Of a stretch of 64,000 nucleotides of DNA, positions 15,713 through 25,938 are shown piece by piece. The notes beneath the pieces are model-generated. The model was not told the DNA's origin. It saw only the letters and a list, made by a program, of their open reading frames with translations, and ran no database searches. Made by a program: the position numbers and the translations under genes. The DNA is taken from NCBI RefSeq assembly GCF_038003045.1, contig NZ_JBBOOK010000001.1:1488001-1552000 (forward strand), written 5' to 3'. Numbering within the stretch: position 1 is the stretch's first letter; every line of letters starts with the position of its first letter. The DNA comes from Sporosarcina sp. FSL W7-1349. GTDB taxonomy: Bacteria > Bacillota > Bacilli > Bacillales_A > Planococcaceae.

Positions 15713-15805
15713 ACAGAAATATATAAATTTTCGGAATAGATTATCCTGTAGAAAAACTTTCATTAATAGGCGTTGAAAAATTTTTAGTAGCGGAGGGATC
15801 TGGAA

Positions 15806-16423
15806 ATGCAGAGAAGAAAATTGGATCGACGGGTGGTCCGTACCCGCAAGGCGATCAAGGATGCTTTCATTGCGTTGTTGTATGAAAAGGACTTATCCGA
15901 CATCACCATTACTGATATTGTCGATTGTTCTGACGTTAATCGGTCGACGTTCTACGCCCATTTTCATGACAAGGAAAATTTGATCGATTGTCTCGTCGAC
16001 GAACTGATTGCTGATTTGATTGCCTCCTATCAGACAACCTATCAACCATTCACCAAGCAAAACAGGGGCTTTCCAACTCGAGCCATCGAAGCGATGTTTG
16101 AATTTGTTTCCGAACATGCCGATACCTTTAAGATTCTCCTTAACACGATGAAGGTTCCACAATTCACCCCGATTCTTTACGCTAGCCTGTACAAGTATGC
16201 CGTCGAACAAATCAACGAACTGCGGGGAGCGGAATATGATCTGAATGTCCACTACGGTTTTTATGCAAATTATTTGGCATCAACTTTTATCAGTTTTATC
16301 CATTACTGGCTGATGAACAAAGATAGGAAATATAAACCGGAGTATATAGCGGAGGAATATATGAAAGTGCTCCTCTCCAATCCTCTCTCTTCTTACATGA
16401 GAGGCCGTGCTGTGAGCAAATGA
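15806..16423 (+). CDS. TetR/AcrR-family transcriptional regulator
   Basis: A 205-residue regulator with the TetR N-terminal helix-turn-helix (about 12-60, including LSDITITDIVDCSDVNRSTFYAHF) and a helical C-terminal domain of the TetR_C type. A GGAGGG site lies 8 bases before the ATG. It diverges from the acyl-CoA ligase operon, the common arrangement for a repressor released by an acyl-CoA or related ligand. A pair of inverted repeats in the shared intergenic region are candidate operators. The effector is unknown. Confidence 0.92.
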   Translation: MQRRKLDRRVVRTRKAIKDAFIALLYEKDLSDITITDIVDCSDVNRSTFYAHFHDKENLIDCLVDELIADLIASYQTTYQPFTKQNRGFPTRAIEAMFEFVSEHADTFKILLNTMKVPQFTPILYASLYKYAVEQINELRGAEYDLNVHYGFYANYLASTFISFIHYWLMNKDRKYKPEYIAEEYMKVLLSNPLSSYMRGRAVSK

Positions 16424-16546
16424 AGTGCCGTCCAATCATCGACCTTTCTTTTCCCATATTTTTGTTCTTTTTGCCTTGTTTCGTGAAATTACCCGACATT
16501 TCAGTGCATTTTGTTGGTTATGCGACAAAAGACTAAAAATTAGTGA

Positions 16547-16575
16547 TTGAGTTTACTAGTATTTATAACTATAAT
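16547..16575 (+). promoter_or_regulatory. Sigma-A promoter of the MFS transporter
   Basis: TTGAGT at 16547-16552 and TATAAT at 16570-16575 are separated by exactly 17 bases. The predicted leader before the MFS start codon is about 180 bases and contains a cre site. Apart from these sites nothing else is seen in the gap 16424-16758. Confidence 0.65.
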
Positions 16576-16671
16576 TCAATCCAACATAAAATTTTCTGAA
16601 TTCAAAAACAACTAGACTGCTGATTTTCTTAAAAAAGGAGGCCTTATTTCGATAAACTACATTGCTCATGT

Positions 16672-16686
16672 TTGAAAGCGTTTACA
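16672..16686 (+). promoter_or_regulatory. CcpA catabolite-responsive element (cre)
   Basis: The 15-mer TTGAAAGCGTTTACA matches the B. subtilis cre consensus WTGNAANCGNWNNCW at every position. It lies about 90 bases downstream of the predicted transcription start of the MFS gene, where CcpA would act as a roadblock repressor. Confidence 0.65.
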
Positions 16687-16758
16687 AATATATTCATAAT
16701 GCTAACTTTTTAAACGGCTTGATTATGAAGAATAAAATTAATTATTGGAGGGATTACA

Positions 16759-18378
16759 ATGGAAGCACAAGCGACACCGGAAGTGAAGACAACCAAGGAG
16801 CAATGGATTCAATACCTGGCTTTAGTGTTCTCAGCATTTATCGCAGTTGAAGCAATGGCGTTTCAATCACCGGCTATCCCGGTCATTTCAACTTATTTTG
16901 AAGTTCCTTCTCATTTGGCTGCTCTTATTGTTTTGTCATTTTACATCATGTCTGCAACCCTCTATCCGATTACAGGCAGATTCGCCGATAAATATGGCCG
17001 CAAGAAGGTTTTATTGGTCGGAATGGCGATTTTTGCGATTTCCGAATTTGCAGCTGCGGTAAGCCCGACGTTCACATTCCTCATTGTGGCAAGAATATTT
17101 CAAGGGGTAGGAGTCGCTTGTATTTTTCCAATCGTCATCGCTTTCATCGGGGTCATCTTCCATGAAGGTGCACGTGGGATGGCATCTGGTATTTTCAATT
17201 CCGTGCAAGCGATTGGAGCGATGCTCGGAGCAGGGCTAGCCGGTTTCTTGATCAATATTTACGGATGGCCTGTCATTTACTGGGTGAGCGGTGGCTTAGC
17301 TACAATTGGTTTCTTTGTCATCCTGTTCTTTGTCAAGGAATCAAAAGGCGTAGTTTCCGGGAAGCTTGATTATTTCGGAACTATGTTATTATTCATTATC
17401 GCGGCGTCGGTATTGTCGATTTCCACGCTTGTCGGTCAGTTTGGCATCGCTTCCCCTTATACAATCGGGACTATTGTGACTGCTGTGCTTGCCATTGCAA
17501 TTATGTGGTTTTATGGGAACCGGATTGCGAATCCGATTATCGAAATATCCATTTTAAAACAAAAAGTCTTTGCTTTGATCGTTCTCATTTACTTGATTTA
17601 TACGGCTGCCATGCAGTTGCTTCTTTACTCGATGAGCTTTTTCCTTGCGTTGCGTCCTGACGGGAATGTTGCGGAGAGTGGATTGTTCTTCATGTTTAAT
17701 TCGGGTGCGGCGGCAATCGGCGGGATTATCATAGGAAGGCTTTCAGATAAAGTGAATAACAAAAAACTATTGATTGGTACCTATATCCTGCCGTTGACCG
17801 CAGTACTTCTGCTCTCAAGAATTCATGCGTATACGGAAACTACCTATATTTTATCGCTTGCTGCATTTTTCGGAATCGGCGCGGCAACTGCCATCCTTAT
17901 CAAATACGCACTGCAAAACATTCCGCCTATCAAGTACGGATCAGGCTCCGGCTTGCTGGCAATTGTCCGGGATTTTGGGGCACCACTTGGTTCCACAACT
18001 GGGATTGTCTTATTCTCCCAGTTCAATGCGAAAGCGAAAACTTCTTCGATAGTGCAACAAGCGACGGATGCGGGCGTTTCTCCAGGGTTGATGGCTGATG
18101 TGCAACAAGCTGCGGCGACTAATGGAGCTACAATCAGTGATGCCCTTTCCGCTGAACTCATATCACTTGGCATCCAGTTTGAAGATCTACTGAAGACAGC
18201 TCTCGGCGATGGATCTACATCTGCTATACAAAATTTATCCTTGACTGTAGCTGGTTTCTTCGTCGTCATCATGATCCTTGTGCTCCTCATCCCACAAAAG
18301 CAAAAAGAAAAGGCGCCTGTCATAGTGGCACCTTTCGAAGAAAGCTTATCGGAAAAACTGGAGACGACGACTAACTAA
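16759..18378 (+). CDS. MFS transporter, DHA2-like (about 14 TM)
   Basis: A 539-residue major-facilitator protein. The MFS motif A GRFADKYGRKKV occupies 73-84, between the second and third membrane helices. Helices continue to about residue 410, and a hydrophilic stretch (about 425-490) precedes a last helix ending in FFVVIMILVLLIP. Length and the late extra-cytoplasmic loop fit EmrB/QacA-type drug or metabolite:proton antiporters. TTGGAGGG precedes the ATG at good distance. Regulation by carbon catabolite repression is suggested by the cre site. Given the acyl-CoA genes nearby it may move an organic acid or toxic intermediate, but the substrate is unknown. Confidence 0.9.
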   Translation: MEAQATPEVKTTKEQWIQYLALVFSAFIAVEAMAFQSPAIPVISTYFEVPSHLAALIVLSFYIMSATLYPITGRFADKYGRKKVLLVGMAIFAISEFAAAVSPTFTFLIVARIFQGVGVACIFPIVIAFIGVIFHEGARGMASGIFNSVQAIGAMLGAGLAGFLINIYGWPVIYWVSGGLATIGFFVILFFVKESKGVVSGKLDYFGTMLLFIIAASVLSISTLVGQFGIASPYTIGTIVTAVLAIAIMWFYGNRIANPIIEISILKQKVFALIVLIYLIYTAAMQLLLYSMSFFLALRPDGNVAESGLFFMFNSGAAAIGGIIIGRLSDKVNNKKLLIGTYILPLTAVLLLSRIHAYTETTYILSLAAFFGIGAATAILIKYALQNIPPIKYGSGSGLLAIVRDFGAPLGSTTGIVLFSQFNAKAKTSSIVQQATDAGVSPGLMADVQQAAATNGATISDALSAELISLGIQFEDLLKTALGDGSTSAIQNLSLTVAGFFVVIMILVLLIPQKQKEKAPVIVAPFEESLSEKLETTTN

Positions 18379-18386
18379 GCCATTGA

Positions 18387-18446
18387 AAAAGGGACTGTCC
18401 AATAAGTCAGTGAGAACTGGCTTAATCGGATAGCCCCATTTTTTTG
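18387..18446. terminator. Bidirectional terminator between MFS and SLH genes
   Basis: Long imperfect hairpin: GGGACTGTCCAATAAGTCAGT (from 18391) pairs with ACTGGCTTAATCGGATAGCCCC (to 18437), with some G-T pairs. T7 follows on the plus strand and TTTTT on the minus strand, so it can serve both convergent genes. Confidence 0.75.
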
Positions 18447-18452
18447 TTTATG

Positions 18453-18585
18453 CCAGGAAAATCGTTCAGGAACGGCGAGACTCTTGTGGGAGTAGCGTCA
18501 GCCGAAGACCCCGGAGGGCGCGAAGCGACCGAGGAGGCTGAGGCGACGCCCACGGAAAGCGAGCCTTCTTGGACGATTTTCCAGG
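18453..18585. repeat. Dispersed palindromic repeat, copy R2 (diverged)
   Basis: A 133 bp element bounded by 20-base imperfect inverted repeats: CCAGGAAAATCGTTCAGGAA at 18453-18472 and, at 18566-18585, the reverse complement CCTGGAAAATCGTCCAAGAA. The interior (gtgggagtagcgtc...gaggaggctgagg...acggaaagcgagcc) is related to copies R1 and R3 read on the opposite strand. No ORF or transposase is present. Confidence 0.7.
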
Positions 18586-18617
18586 TTTCAGGACAATCTC
18601 TTTCCGCTACTATAGTC

Positions 18618-20897
18618 TTACAAAGCATCCGTCTGCTCTTCCCCTCGCGGCAGATATTTGGATAAGCCGATATCCTGCAGACCGTTTTTGATCTTCGTCG
18701 TATAGCCTAAGTTGACATTGGATAAATAAGATGCTTTGGAAGCGATCATTTCTTCCAACAACGGTAAATAACTCGGATCGATATCTTGCCATAATTTATA
18801 GGAGTTAATGAGATCCTCCAGCGTTAAATGCTTGTAGTCATCCCCCTTAAAGTCCTTGTCCGGGGAGATCCGATACCAGATGTCACCGTTGTCGCGGATC
18901 CACTTTTCCTTTTCTTTGGCGATAGCGGTCTGAATGGCACGAGCCGTCTCCAAATATCTTTCATCATGAAACTCCTTATACGCGATGAGCAGAATATTCA
19001 TGCCTCCCAGCACATGATTCATGGACGCATGGGTCGTCACCTCTTGCGCAATCGGGTAGTAATCGGCAAGATAGTAGGACTCCCCATCGACTGGGATGAT
19101 ATTGCCTTTGCTCTTCTGTGACACGAGCAGATCCGCGTAGTTGCGGAGCGGTTCCGTCGTGTTCCCGACATGGAATTCATCCCCACTATTATAGTAGAAC
19201 AAGGCGATTTGCTCATTGAAACGTGTATCGATGAACGGGGCCGTAATGCCGTACAGATCCTTCAAGTACGTGCTCGTCACTTCGGTTTTCCAATATGTGT
19301 TATCGTCCTTGAAGTTCTTCAGATTGATAAAAGCGTTATAGACTAAATTTTCGAAATATCGGTCCTTCTGTTGATGATAAAGCGCCAGCGCCCGATCCTC
19401 TTTCACCATCAGCAGATTGCGTCCATACCCTTGCCCGGTTTCGGGCATCGGTTCTGTCGTTACCGCCATCTTATTGTACGGACCGCTTGCCGTATACCAA
19501 TTGTTGCGCTTCTTGTAGTACTTCGACGTCTCTTCCATCCAGCTTTCGCGATGCTCGTCCGTTTCAAATAATGGGGCATCGGCATTCATATACCATTGAT
19601 CGACAATATCCTCGCCTTGCGACTTCAAGGAATGAATGGAAACTAACGTTGAGCCTAGGCGAGCATAAGAGAACGCCTCCACTTCACCAAGCAGCTGACG
19701 CATGTAACTATATCCATCATTCGGATACGACATCGATAATGGTTTGGACACATACGATTGTCCAACCATCCGTTCACTAACCGTGCCATCCTCTTTCACG
19801 AAGCGCAAAACTCCTGTAGGATAAGATGTGGTATCAGCCGCAAATGTATCCGTTGACTTCCTCTTGATCGGATAGCGATCAAAGCGGAACAATTCAAACG
19901 AATCGACATCATTCTCCTTTTGAATGACATCTACCGCGAGAGCCGATTTAGTTGGATTATCGACTTTCGAGAACAGGAAGTAGTCACCATTGTCGAAGGA
20001 ACGGACCGTCAGCTCAATAGTCGCACCTTTCGATCCGACCTTATAGGTGTAAATATTATCCCTTGAAAATGAATTATCAATCCGCGTATGATCCGTGAAA
20101 TTGATCTCTTCCGTGGACCGTAAGTAGATCGGATGCTCGTCAAAGGACACTTTCACCAAATGTACATCCGAATCCTCCGACTTGAAATTATCTGAGAAGG
20201 CTGATGTGATAATCTGATAGTCCTTTTCTGAAGCTATTTTTCCATTATCAACAAGCTCGCCATGCAGTACATAGGCGAAGGAGGCCCGATTGACGGTCTG
20301 GTTGCCAGTGAACAGACTTTGCCCGACTTGGGACATATCCATAGACGGCAACCAACCTTCCTTCCCTTTAAACATCTGGCTGGTCGGCCACTCGATGATT
20401 CTGTTGACTCCCTCGTTTTCCCGCAAATGAAAAGCTTGGACAATGGCGGCCTCCAATTGGATGCGGGTCAACTTATCGTTCACCCCGAATGTTCCATCCT
20501 GCTTTCCAGGGAAGATATTCGCTTGGTATGTGGCAAGAACGGCCGACTGATACTCGGAATCCTCTTCCACATCACTGAAAATCGGTTCATACGGGACTTC
20601 CTCCAAAGACAATGCTCTCGCAAAGGCCTGGGCAGCTTCCCCAACTGTCATTTCGGCATTGGGACGGAACTGCATATCCCGGTAGCCTGTCATGATTCCC
20701 ATTTCGGCTAACTGCATAATTGCATTTTTCGCCCAGAACAGGTTGGTGATATCCGAGAATTTCGCCTCCGCCGTCACTTTCAAGAGCTCATTTGCTTCGT
20801 TATCTCCCGCCTTAGTGGCTTCTGCAAATACGGGAGGACCGGTCAATGTGAGTAGAATAAGTAATATGGCAAAAACATAATGATGTATCTGTTTCAT
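18618..20897 (-). CDS. Secreted S-layer-homology (SLH) domain protein
   Basis: An exported protein of about 759 residues. A signal peptide (YVFAILLILLTLTGPPVFAEA) is followed by three SLH modules at about 45-98, 105-158 and 167-222 (FSDITNLFWAKNAIMQLAEMGIMTGY is typical). These modules anchor proteins to pyruvylated wall polymers. Residues about 225-470 are beta-rich and not recognised. The part after 490 is helix-rich with a repeated Y-L-x-T-A-R pattern resembling alpha/alpha-barrel carbohydrate enzymes, for example the C-terminal domain of glucuronyl epimerases. That is a tentative similarity. The ATG at 20906 is only 2 bases from AGGAGG, so the in-frame ATG at 20897 is chosen. The 120-base gap to fapA holds nothing notable. 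Confidence 0.82.
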   Translation of the reverse strand: MKQIHHYVFAILLILLTLTGPPVFAEATKAGDNEANELLKVTAEAKFSDITNLFWAKNAIMQLAEMGIMTGYRDMQFRPNAEMTVGEAAQAFARALSLEEVPYEPIFSDVEEDSEYQSAVLATYQANIFPGKQDGTFGVNDKLTRIQLEAAIVQAFHLRENEGVNRIIEWPTSQMFKGKEGWLPSMDMSQVGQSLFTGNQTVNRASFAYVLHGELVDNGKIASEKDYQIITSAFSDNFKSEDSDVHLVKVSFDEHPIYLRSTEEINFTDHTRIDNSFSRDNIYTYKVGSKGATIELTVRSFDNGDYFLFSKVDNPTKSALAVDVIQKENDVDSFELFRFDRYPIKRKSTDTFAADTTSYPTGVLRFVKEDGTVSERMVGQSYVSKPLSMSYPNDGYSYMRQLLGEVEAFSYARLGSTLVSIHSLKSQGEDIVDQWYMNADAPLFETDEHRESWMEETSKYYKKRNNWYTASGPYNKMAVTTEPMPETGQGYGRNLLMVKEDRALALYHQQKDRYFENLVYNAFINLKNFKDDNTYWKTEVTSTYLKDLYGITAPFIDTRFNEQIALFYYNSGDEFHVGNTTEPLRNYADLLVSQKSKGNIIPVDGESYYLADYYPIAQEVTTHASMNHVLGGMNILLIAYKEFHDERYLETARAIQTAIAKEKEKWIRDNGDIWYRISPDKDFKGDDYKHLTLEDLINSYKLWQDIDPSYLPLLEEMIASKASYLSNVNLGYTTKIKNGLQDIGLSKYLPRGEEQTDAL

Positions 20898-21025
20898 CCG
20901 CAGCATCCCCTCCTGATTCTGCCCCCATTATACACGAATTGACAGAGGCCGTGCCCTTCCAACAGAAAACGAGGCGAATGGACCAGCTCGGAGGAAACAG
21001 ATATTCCGAAAAAACCCGCCCGCGA

Positions 21026-23053
21026 TTAATATAACACCAGTTCATCCTCTTCGTTCAACCGGGCAACTATGGAATGTCCATTTTGGGAGAAAATATGCTT
21101 TCTAGGGCCTACTTGAATTTCGGTCCCTGCGTAGGCAAGTCCGATTTTAATCCTGCCAGTCCTGCTCGTTTTGACGACTGTTTTCACAGGTGTTTCGGAA
21201 CCCGTTTCCTGCAAGGTGATCAGATTCTCTGCTATAATTTCGCCCCCGCGGCATACCCCTTTAATTGTAATATCATGTTTCGACTTCAACGAACTATGAT
21301 AGACCCCTTTCGAAGTGACCTCGATATTTCCGTTGCTGAATAAAGTACTGTTGATAGCATATGGAAGTACGAGTTCATTATGAGGTGAAGCCTCGGCACC
21401 ATAAATTTCAATGAGCAGTTGCGCATCCTCGATCAGCATTCCGAATTCCGCCAAGCCTTTCAAACTCTCTTTCAACGGATTGACGAAAGCATCATAAAAA
21501 CGATCTGCTATGCTCGTCCATTCATCCGTCAAATGATCTGCATGCTCTTTGACATTTTGGATGAACCGCTTATTCAGTTCCTCAAAACGCGAATATTTCT
21601 TTTCCATCAATAAATAAATGAGACGCTTCAACTCGGACGGGCTCATCTCCTCTTCGTCATTCCCGCGGATAATTACGACTTGTTGGATCGCCGTCCGAAT
21701 CTGTTCCATCATCGTTACGACATGTTTCAAGTCGGCGACAAGTTCACTGATCACGACTTCCTGTTCCCCGACACTGATCGTGGAAGAGAGCACATTTCCT
21801 CGAATAAAAGCGGATTGAATGGCATGGACCGTTGCTTTAGTGACTGTCCCCCCGATATAAATCGCTCCGGTTGCTCTGACAAACATGGACGGCATTACAT
21901 TTCCGCCGATTCGAACATCCCCTTCAAACCGAATGTTCCCACTCTCCAAATCGACTTCTCCCGGGTGATTGAACTCGTGATGGACATCAATTTTCACCAA
22001 CTTCTCCCGCCAATCCAACGACGGCTTTCCTGAAATGGTCGCAATGACATCTTGGCCCACCTGTTTGACATTTTTTCCGAGTCTTAAATGGATATCACGG
22101 ACCGGTTTGACGGGAATCGATTTCCCCAGCAGATTCCGGCCTTCCGTTCCGGGAACGGGCGGAATATGCGTCGCGATGACTTGCCCTTCCCGGACATTCA
22201 TGATGGCGTTCATTTCACGAAAATCAACCTTCTCCTCGCTATCCGGATCGAATTCCTCGTATTGGATATGGACCTCCAAATCCCCATCCGTCCCTTCGAC
22301 GGGCAAAGTTCCCTTTGCCACGATAAGCTCATATGGTTTATTCACAGCTGTCACTTTTTTGATGGCCGGGAATAAAAGCCCCTGCTGGATGCCCATTTCC
22401 TTTAGTTCATCTACGATCTCTTGTGGCTCCACATTATTGTAATACTCGATCTCTTCCACGGCCCGAATATGTAATTGCGTCTGCCAATCGGTGTCAGCTA
22501 ACGTACGCCGAACCCGTTTCCCCGGCGTGAAATGTAAAAGCGCGATCATCTCCTGCTCGATCAGTTGGATGGAATATTGCGGAGGGATGAGTTCATCACA
22601 TAATGTGACTGTGACAGCATCCGTCGGCGAAATGACCGTCTTCTCCTTCTTCTGTTCCCCATTCACGAAAAGCTGGACGGAATCATCCGGAATGAGAACC
22701 GGATACTGTGCTTCATCGAAAAGAAATTGCAGTTCGCCATCGCTCAGTTTCACGCCGAATGAAGAATTAGCTGACTGCACGATCGGGTTGGGGCGATTGT
22801 CGCCACCTATGTGATCGGTGGCTAACACGTCATCCACGATGGCAACCAATTCGGCGAATGACTCATCCGTCGGGCCAGCTTCTAATTCCGTGACCGTCAC
22901 TTCCGCCATCACCTTACGAAATCCCATCAACCGCCGCCCCGGATTCGTAATCACTTCCACATGAACTTGCTCGATTGGCAGTCCAATAATATCCAACGCT
23001 TGTTGAATAGCTTCTTCCACCGTATTCGCCTGAACCGTTACCGCCTTCTTCAT
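21026..23053 (-). CDS. FapA/DUF342-family polymerisation-like protein
   Basis: A 675-residue cytoplasmic protein. An N-terminal Jag-N-like domain (about 1-55, VQANTVEEAIQQALDIIGL ... RRLMGFRKV) precedes the FapA/DUF342 core. The core has an N-terminal beta-rich part (about 170-340), a right-handed beta-helix-like part with repeated GxIRxxGxVxIxGxV segments (about 355-435 and again 555-640), and a central coiled coil (about 440-530). FapA proteins are widespread in Firmicutes and linked to cell-surface or signalling functions; the precise role is not settled. It is on the same strand as the downstream SLH gene, 128 bases apart. Confidence 0.88.
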   Translation of the reverse strand: MKKAVTVQANTVEEAIQQALDIIGLPIEQVHVEVITNPGRRLMGFRKVMAEVTVTELEAGPTDESFAELVAIVDDVLATDHIGGDNRPNPIVQSANSSFGVKLSDGELQFLFDEAQYPVLIPDDSVQLFVNGEQKKEKTVISPTDAVTVTLCDELIPPQYSIQLIEQEMIALLHFTPGKRVRRTLADTDWQTQLHIRAVEEIEYYNNVEPQEIVDELKEMGIQQGLLFPAIKKVTAVNKPYELIVAKGTLPVEGTDGDLEVHIQYEEFDPDSEEKVDFREMNAIMNVREGQVIATHIPPVPGTEGRNLLGKSIPVKPVRDIHLRLGKNVKQVGQDVIATISGKPSLDWREKLVKIDVHHEFNHPGEVDLESGNIRFEGDVRIGGNVMPSMFVRATGAIYIGGTVTKATVHAIQSAFIRGNVLSSTISVGEQEVVISELVADLKHVVTMMEQIRTAIQQVVIIRGNDEEEMSPSELKRLIYLLMEKKYSRFEELNKRFIQNVKEHADHLTDEWTSIADRFYDAFVNPLKESLKGLAEFGMLIEDAQLLIEIYGAEASPHNELVLPYAINSTLFSNGNIEVTSKGVYHSSLKSKHDITIKGVCRGGEIIAENLITLQETGSETPVKTVVKTSRTGRIKIGLAYAGTEIQVGPRKHIFSQNGHSIVARLNEEDELVLY

Positions 23054-23136
23054 CTAAATCCATCCTCCCATACCGAATTACCTATTATTTTCATAATATC
23101 ATATATTGGGATTTATTGAGAGAGCGTCCAGCTTAA

Positions 23137-23182
23137 TTTGAAAAGAGACCATTCCTCCTGAAAAGCTAGAGGGAATGGTCTC
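23137..23182 (-). terminator. Terminator of the penicillin acylase gene
   Basis: Near-perfect stem GAGACCATTCC / GGAATGGTCTC (23145-23155 with 23172-23182) followed by TTTT on the minus strand, 8 bases after the acylase stop codon. Confidence 0.8.
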
Positions 23183-23190
23183 CTAGTCAT

Positions 23191-25599
23191 TTAATTCAAT
23201 TCAATGGTTGTAGTGTTCACGCCGGCTTTTTCAATCTCCTTTTTATTGAATAAAAACGGCTTGAACTCCCAGTTGGCGAACATTTGCAACTGATCTTCGT
23301 AATGGTCGCTGACGGTTCCATCTTTTTTAATAAACCCGACTTGGCCTGGCGGGGTGATATTAAAGCCCACTGGACCACTTGGAACCATTTCGATGTAATG
23401 GTTTTCGCTTCCGCGGTTCATTTCAATAATCGGGGTGGATGACCCTTCCCCGTGAGGTACCGCAATTAAGGATTGTTTGCCAAACGTCATCGTTTTAATT
23501 TCTGCTTTCCAATCCTCAACCGATGGACCTTTTTCTGTTTCTAATTTATCTAAAGCTTCGTTGACACTCTCCATGATAATCTCCGTTGGATCATCCTCTT
23601 GCAGCCATGGATAGTTTGTTTCTTTTTCGTTCAACAGTCGGTAAGCCAATGAAGCTCCATAGCGATGATCCGTAATTCCATTGGTCATCTTTGAAACCTC
23701 TTCAAGCGATTCACCAAATAATTTTTCATGCGTCACGCTCCACCACGCGTCAAAGAATGTTGCAATTTCTGCATCATAATATCCGTCTTTATCTTTGTCC
23801 TCTTTTAAATTGTTCCATTGTTTCAGTTCATTGATCAACATCGCGTAATCAGGGTCCTGATCTTGATGTTGTTCCAACGTTTCAATTAGTAACGGCTTAA
23901 AATAATGGGTGCGAAGCTGGGCAAAACTTGCATGATAGTTAATATCGTTTAGGTCTTCCAGCGTCACTTTCTCTCGCGCTTCCATGCCATTAATGAATTG
24001 CTGCACCCGGTTATCCATGCCCCAAAAAATGCTATTTTCGCCGTTTCTCCAATCTTTTGATGGCTTGTTATTCCAGTTCACAACGTAGCCGCTGTCCGGA
24101 TTGACAACTTGCGGATTTTGTTCGAATGGCAAAAATCCTGCCCATTCAAATTCACCCGTTCCCGGAGTAGGGAATCGATCGTCAATTTGTTCATGGCGCA
24201 CTGGATATTTACCAACATGGTAGTAGGCGATATCTCCTGTAATATCAGCATAATACCAATTGAGCGACATCGTATATTTGCTGGCCGCCTCTTCAAATTG
24301 TTTGCGGTTTTTCGCAAAATTGGCTTCCATATAAGCAGCCATCGCCTGTGCTTCCGTTCCTCTGAACGACCATGCTTTACTATAGGCGACGTCATTTTCT
24401 TCATCAATGCTAATCACCGGTCCATGCACTGTCCGATAAAACTCCTTCTCCACTTTCCCGAAACCATCATCTGTTTTCACTTCGATCTGTTCTGTTCTTT
24501 TCTCCATGTCTTTCCATTCTCCGTCAAACCAATATTGCAGTGGATTCTCCGGATTCAGCTTTTCTTCAAAAATATCGGTTACATTTCCATAACCAGCTGT
24601 AGCGGAAAAGGCAAAATGTTTATTTGCACCGAACATGATGAATGGATATCCGATAAAACCGGATCCTTCCATATCAAAGCCTGGGGAATGCAGACCCACT
24701 TCGTATAAGAATCCCGGAGCAACGAAACCGACTTGCGGGCCGCTGAACAACAAAGCATGTCCCGTTTCCGATTTTTCGGCGCCGACAATTGCTGCATTAC
24801 TTCCGACAGAAAGCGGTACACCGAGCTCCTCGGATGATTGGACATAGTCTTTTCTTTGTGCATTAATCTCTTTGGAAACCGCAACAGCTCCCTGTGAAAT
24901 CGGTTGCAAAGTTTTAGAAGTTGCGTTCGACGAGGACGATTCCTCGTCTGGAATGCTCGTAGGTGCCTCTGGATCATCTGTCGACACTAGATCATCGAAC
25001 ATAGCAAGGGCCGTTTCTTTACCATAATTCTCTTCAAGTCCTGCCAGAATTTCTGCATTGGTCAACTCTTGATGATTATCCATAAAGAATGTCATCGTCG
25101 ACATATACAAACGGACAATATCAGTGGATGTCCACTCACGAGGAACCAATTGGTGATCATGGAACTCCTTCGAAAGCTTTTCATCCGGGTTTTGAAGCGC
25201 TTCCTTCACATAACGTGAAATCCCATCAGCAAATTTTGAAATTAAAAGCTGATACTCTTCATCAACATCTGCAAGCATTTCTTCGATCTCTTCATCGGAA
25301 TAGCCATCCCGTCGCGTTTGTTCATCCTTGGAAAGATAGTCCTTTCCAAATATCTCGGAAACCGTTCCTTCATTCGCCCGACGGAACATTTCCAATTGGA
25401 ATAGACGGTCTTTGGCCATTACGTAACCGTATGCTTCATATAAATCCGAATTATTTTTAGCATATAAATGCGGTACGCCATATGCGTCACGTATGACAGT
25501 GACTTCTCCTACCTTTTCTTTCTCTGCTGCCATTATGATGTTTTGCGGAAGTATTAATGCAAAAATCATAAGTACAGCTAAAAACCACTTTTTCCTCAT
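23191..25599 (-). CDS. Secreted penicillin acylase-family amidase (Ntn hydrolase)
   Basis: An 802-residue precursor with a signal peptide ([19 protein letters not shown]...AAEK). The A-chain region (about 30-215) is followed by an acidic, Ser-rich spacer peptide (about 208-250). The B chain would begin at the autocatalytic nucleophile S268 in VGSNAA. Family landmarks [19 protein letters not shown] and a late Asn-rich active-site segment are present. Relatives hydrolyse beta-lactam side chains or, often, acyl-homoserine lactones and other N-acyl compounds. Length and heterodimer layout are normal. It has its own promoter and terminator, so it is a single-gene unit. The substrate is uncertain. 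Confidence 0.92.
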   Translation of the reverse strand: MRKKWFLAVLMIFALILPQNIIMAAEKEKVGEVTVIRDAYGVPHLYAKNNSDLYEAYGYVMAKDRLFQLEMFRRANEGTVSEIFGKDYLSKDEQTRRDGYSDEEIEEMLADVDEEYQLLISKFADGISRYVKEALQNPDEKLSKEFHDHQLVPREWTSTDIVRLYMSTMTFFMDNHQELTNAEILAGLEENYGKETALAMFDDLVSTDDPEAPTSIPDEESSSSNATSKTLQPISQGAVAVSKEINAQRKDYVQSSEELGVPLSVGSNAAIVGAEKSETGHALLFSGPQVGFVAPGFLYEVGLHSPGFDMEGSGFIGYPFIMFGANKHFAFSATAGYGNVTDIFEEKLNPENPLQYWFDGEWKDMEKRTEQIEVKTDDGFGKVEKEFYRTVHGPVISIDEENDVAYSKAWSFRGTEAQAMAAYMEANFAKNRKQFEEAASKYTMSLNWYYADITGDIAYYHVGKYPVRHEQIDDRFPTPGTGEFEWAGFLPFEQNPQVVNPDSGYVVNWNNKPSKDWRNGENSIFWGMDNRVQQFINGMEAREKVTLEDLNDINYHASFAQLRTHYFKPLLIETLEQHQDQDPDYAMLINELKQWNNLKEDKDKDGYYDAEIATFFDAWWSVTHEKLFGESLEEVSKMTNGITDHRYGASLAYRLLNEKETNYPWLQEDDPTEIIMESVNEALDKLETEKGPSVEDWKAEIKTMTFGKQSLIAVPHGEGSSTPIIEMNRGSENHYIEMVPSGPVGFNITPPGQVGFIKKDGTVSDHYEDQLQMFANWEFKPFLFNKKEIEKAGVNTTTIELN

Positions 25600-25641
25600 C
25601 TACACATCCCCCTTTAGCTATATATAACACTTACGAGACAT

Positions 25642-25670
25642 ATTATATACATCTGGTTATGACCAGTCAA
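25642..25670 (-). promoter_or_regulatory. Sigma-A promoter of the acylase gene with internal palindrome
   Basis: On the minus strand TTGACT (25665-25670) and TATAAT (25642-25647) are 17 bases apart. The spacer carries the palindrome CTGGT-TATG-ACCAG (25653-25666), a likely operator. The remainder of the gap 25600-25938 is AT-rich and shows only the pyrE terminator. Confidence 0.7.
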
Positions 25671-25892
25671 TGAAACTTATGAATGTTCTGAAATCTGTTT
25701 CGTAAGCACTATATTTTAAGGGATTTATTTGCTAATGCGTATGAAATAAGAGTTAGATGGGAGAATGAATGACATCCACTAGTTGATAATTGCTGTAGAA
25801 ACTCCAACACTTCTTGCAAATTAAAGGTCATATCTAAGTATATATTACAATAAAAATCACTTATTCTAAAATCTGTAATATTTCATCAATCT

Positions 25893-25935
25893 AAAAAAGC
25901 CATTCCGCCCGGCTCCTCCTCAGCGGAATGACTTC
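25893..25935 (-). terminator. Terminator of the pyr operon
   Basis: Stem GTCATTCCGC / GCGGAATGGC (25923-25932 with 25899-25908) followed by T6 on the minus strand. It begins within 10 bases of the pyrE stop codon and ends the ten-gene pyrimidine operon. Confidence 0.85.
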
Positions 25936-25938
25936 TTT

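Noticed and set aside
16662..16850. Possible leader peptide upstream of the MFS gene
   Set aside because: The frame starts 22 bases from the only good ribosome-binding site and runs far into the MFS gene out of frame; it is more likely chance.
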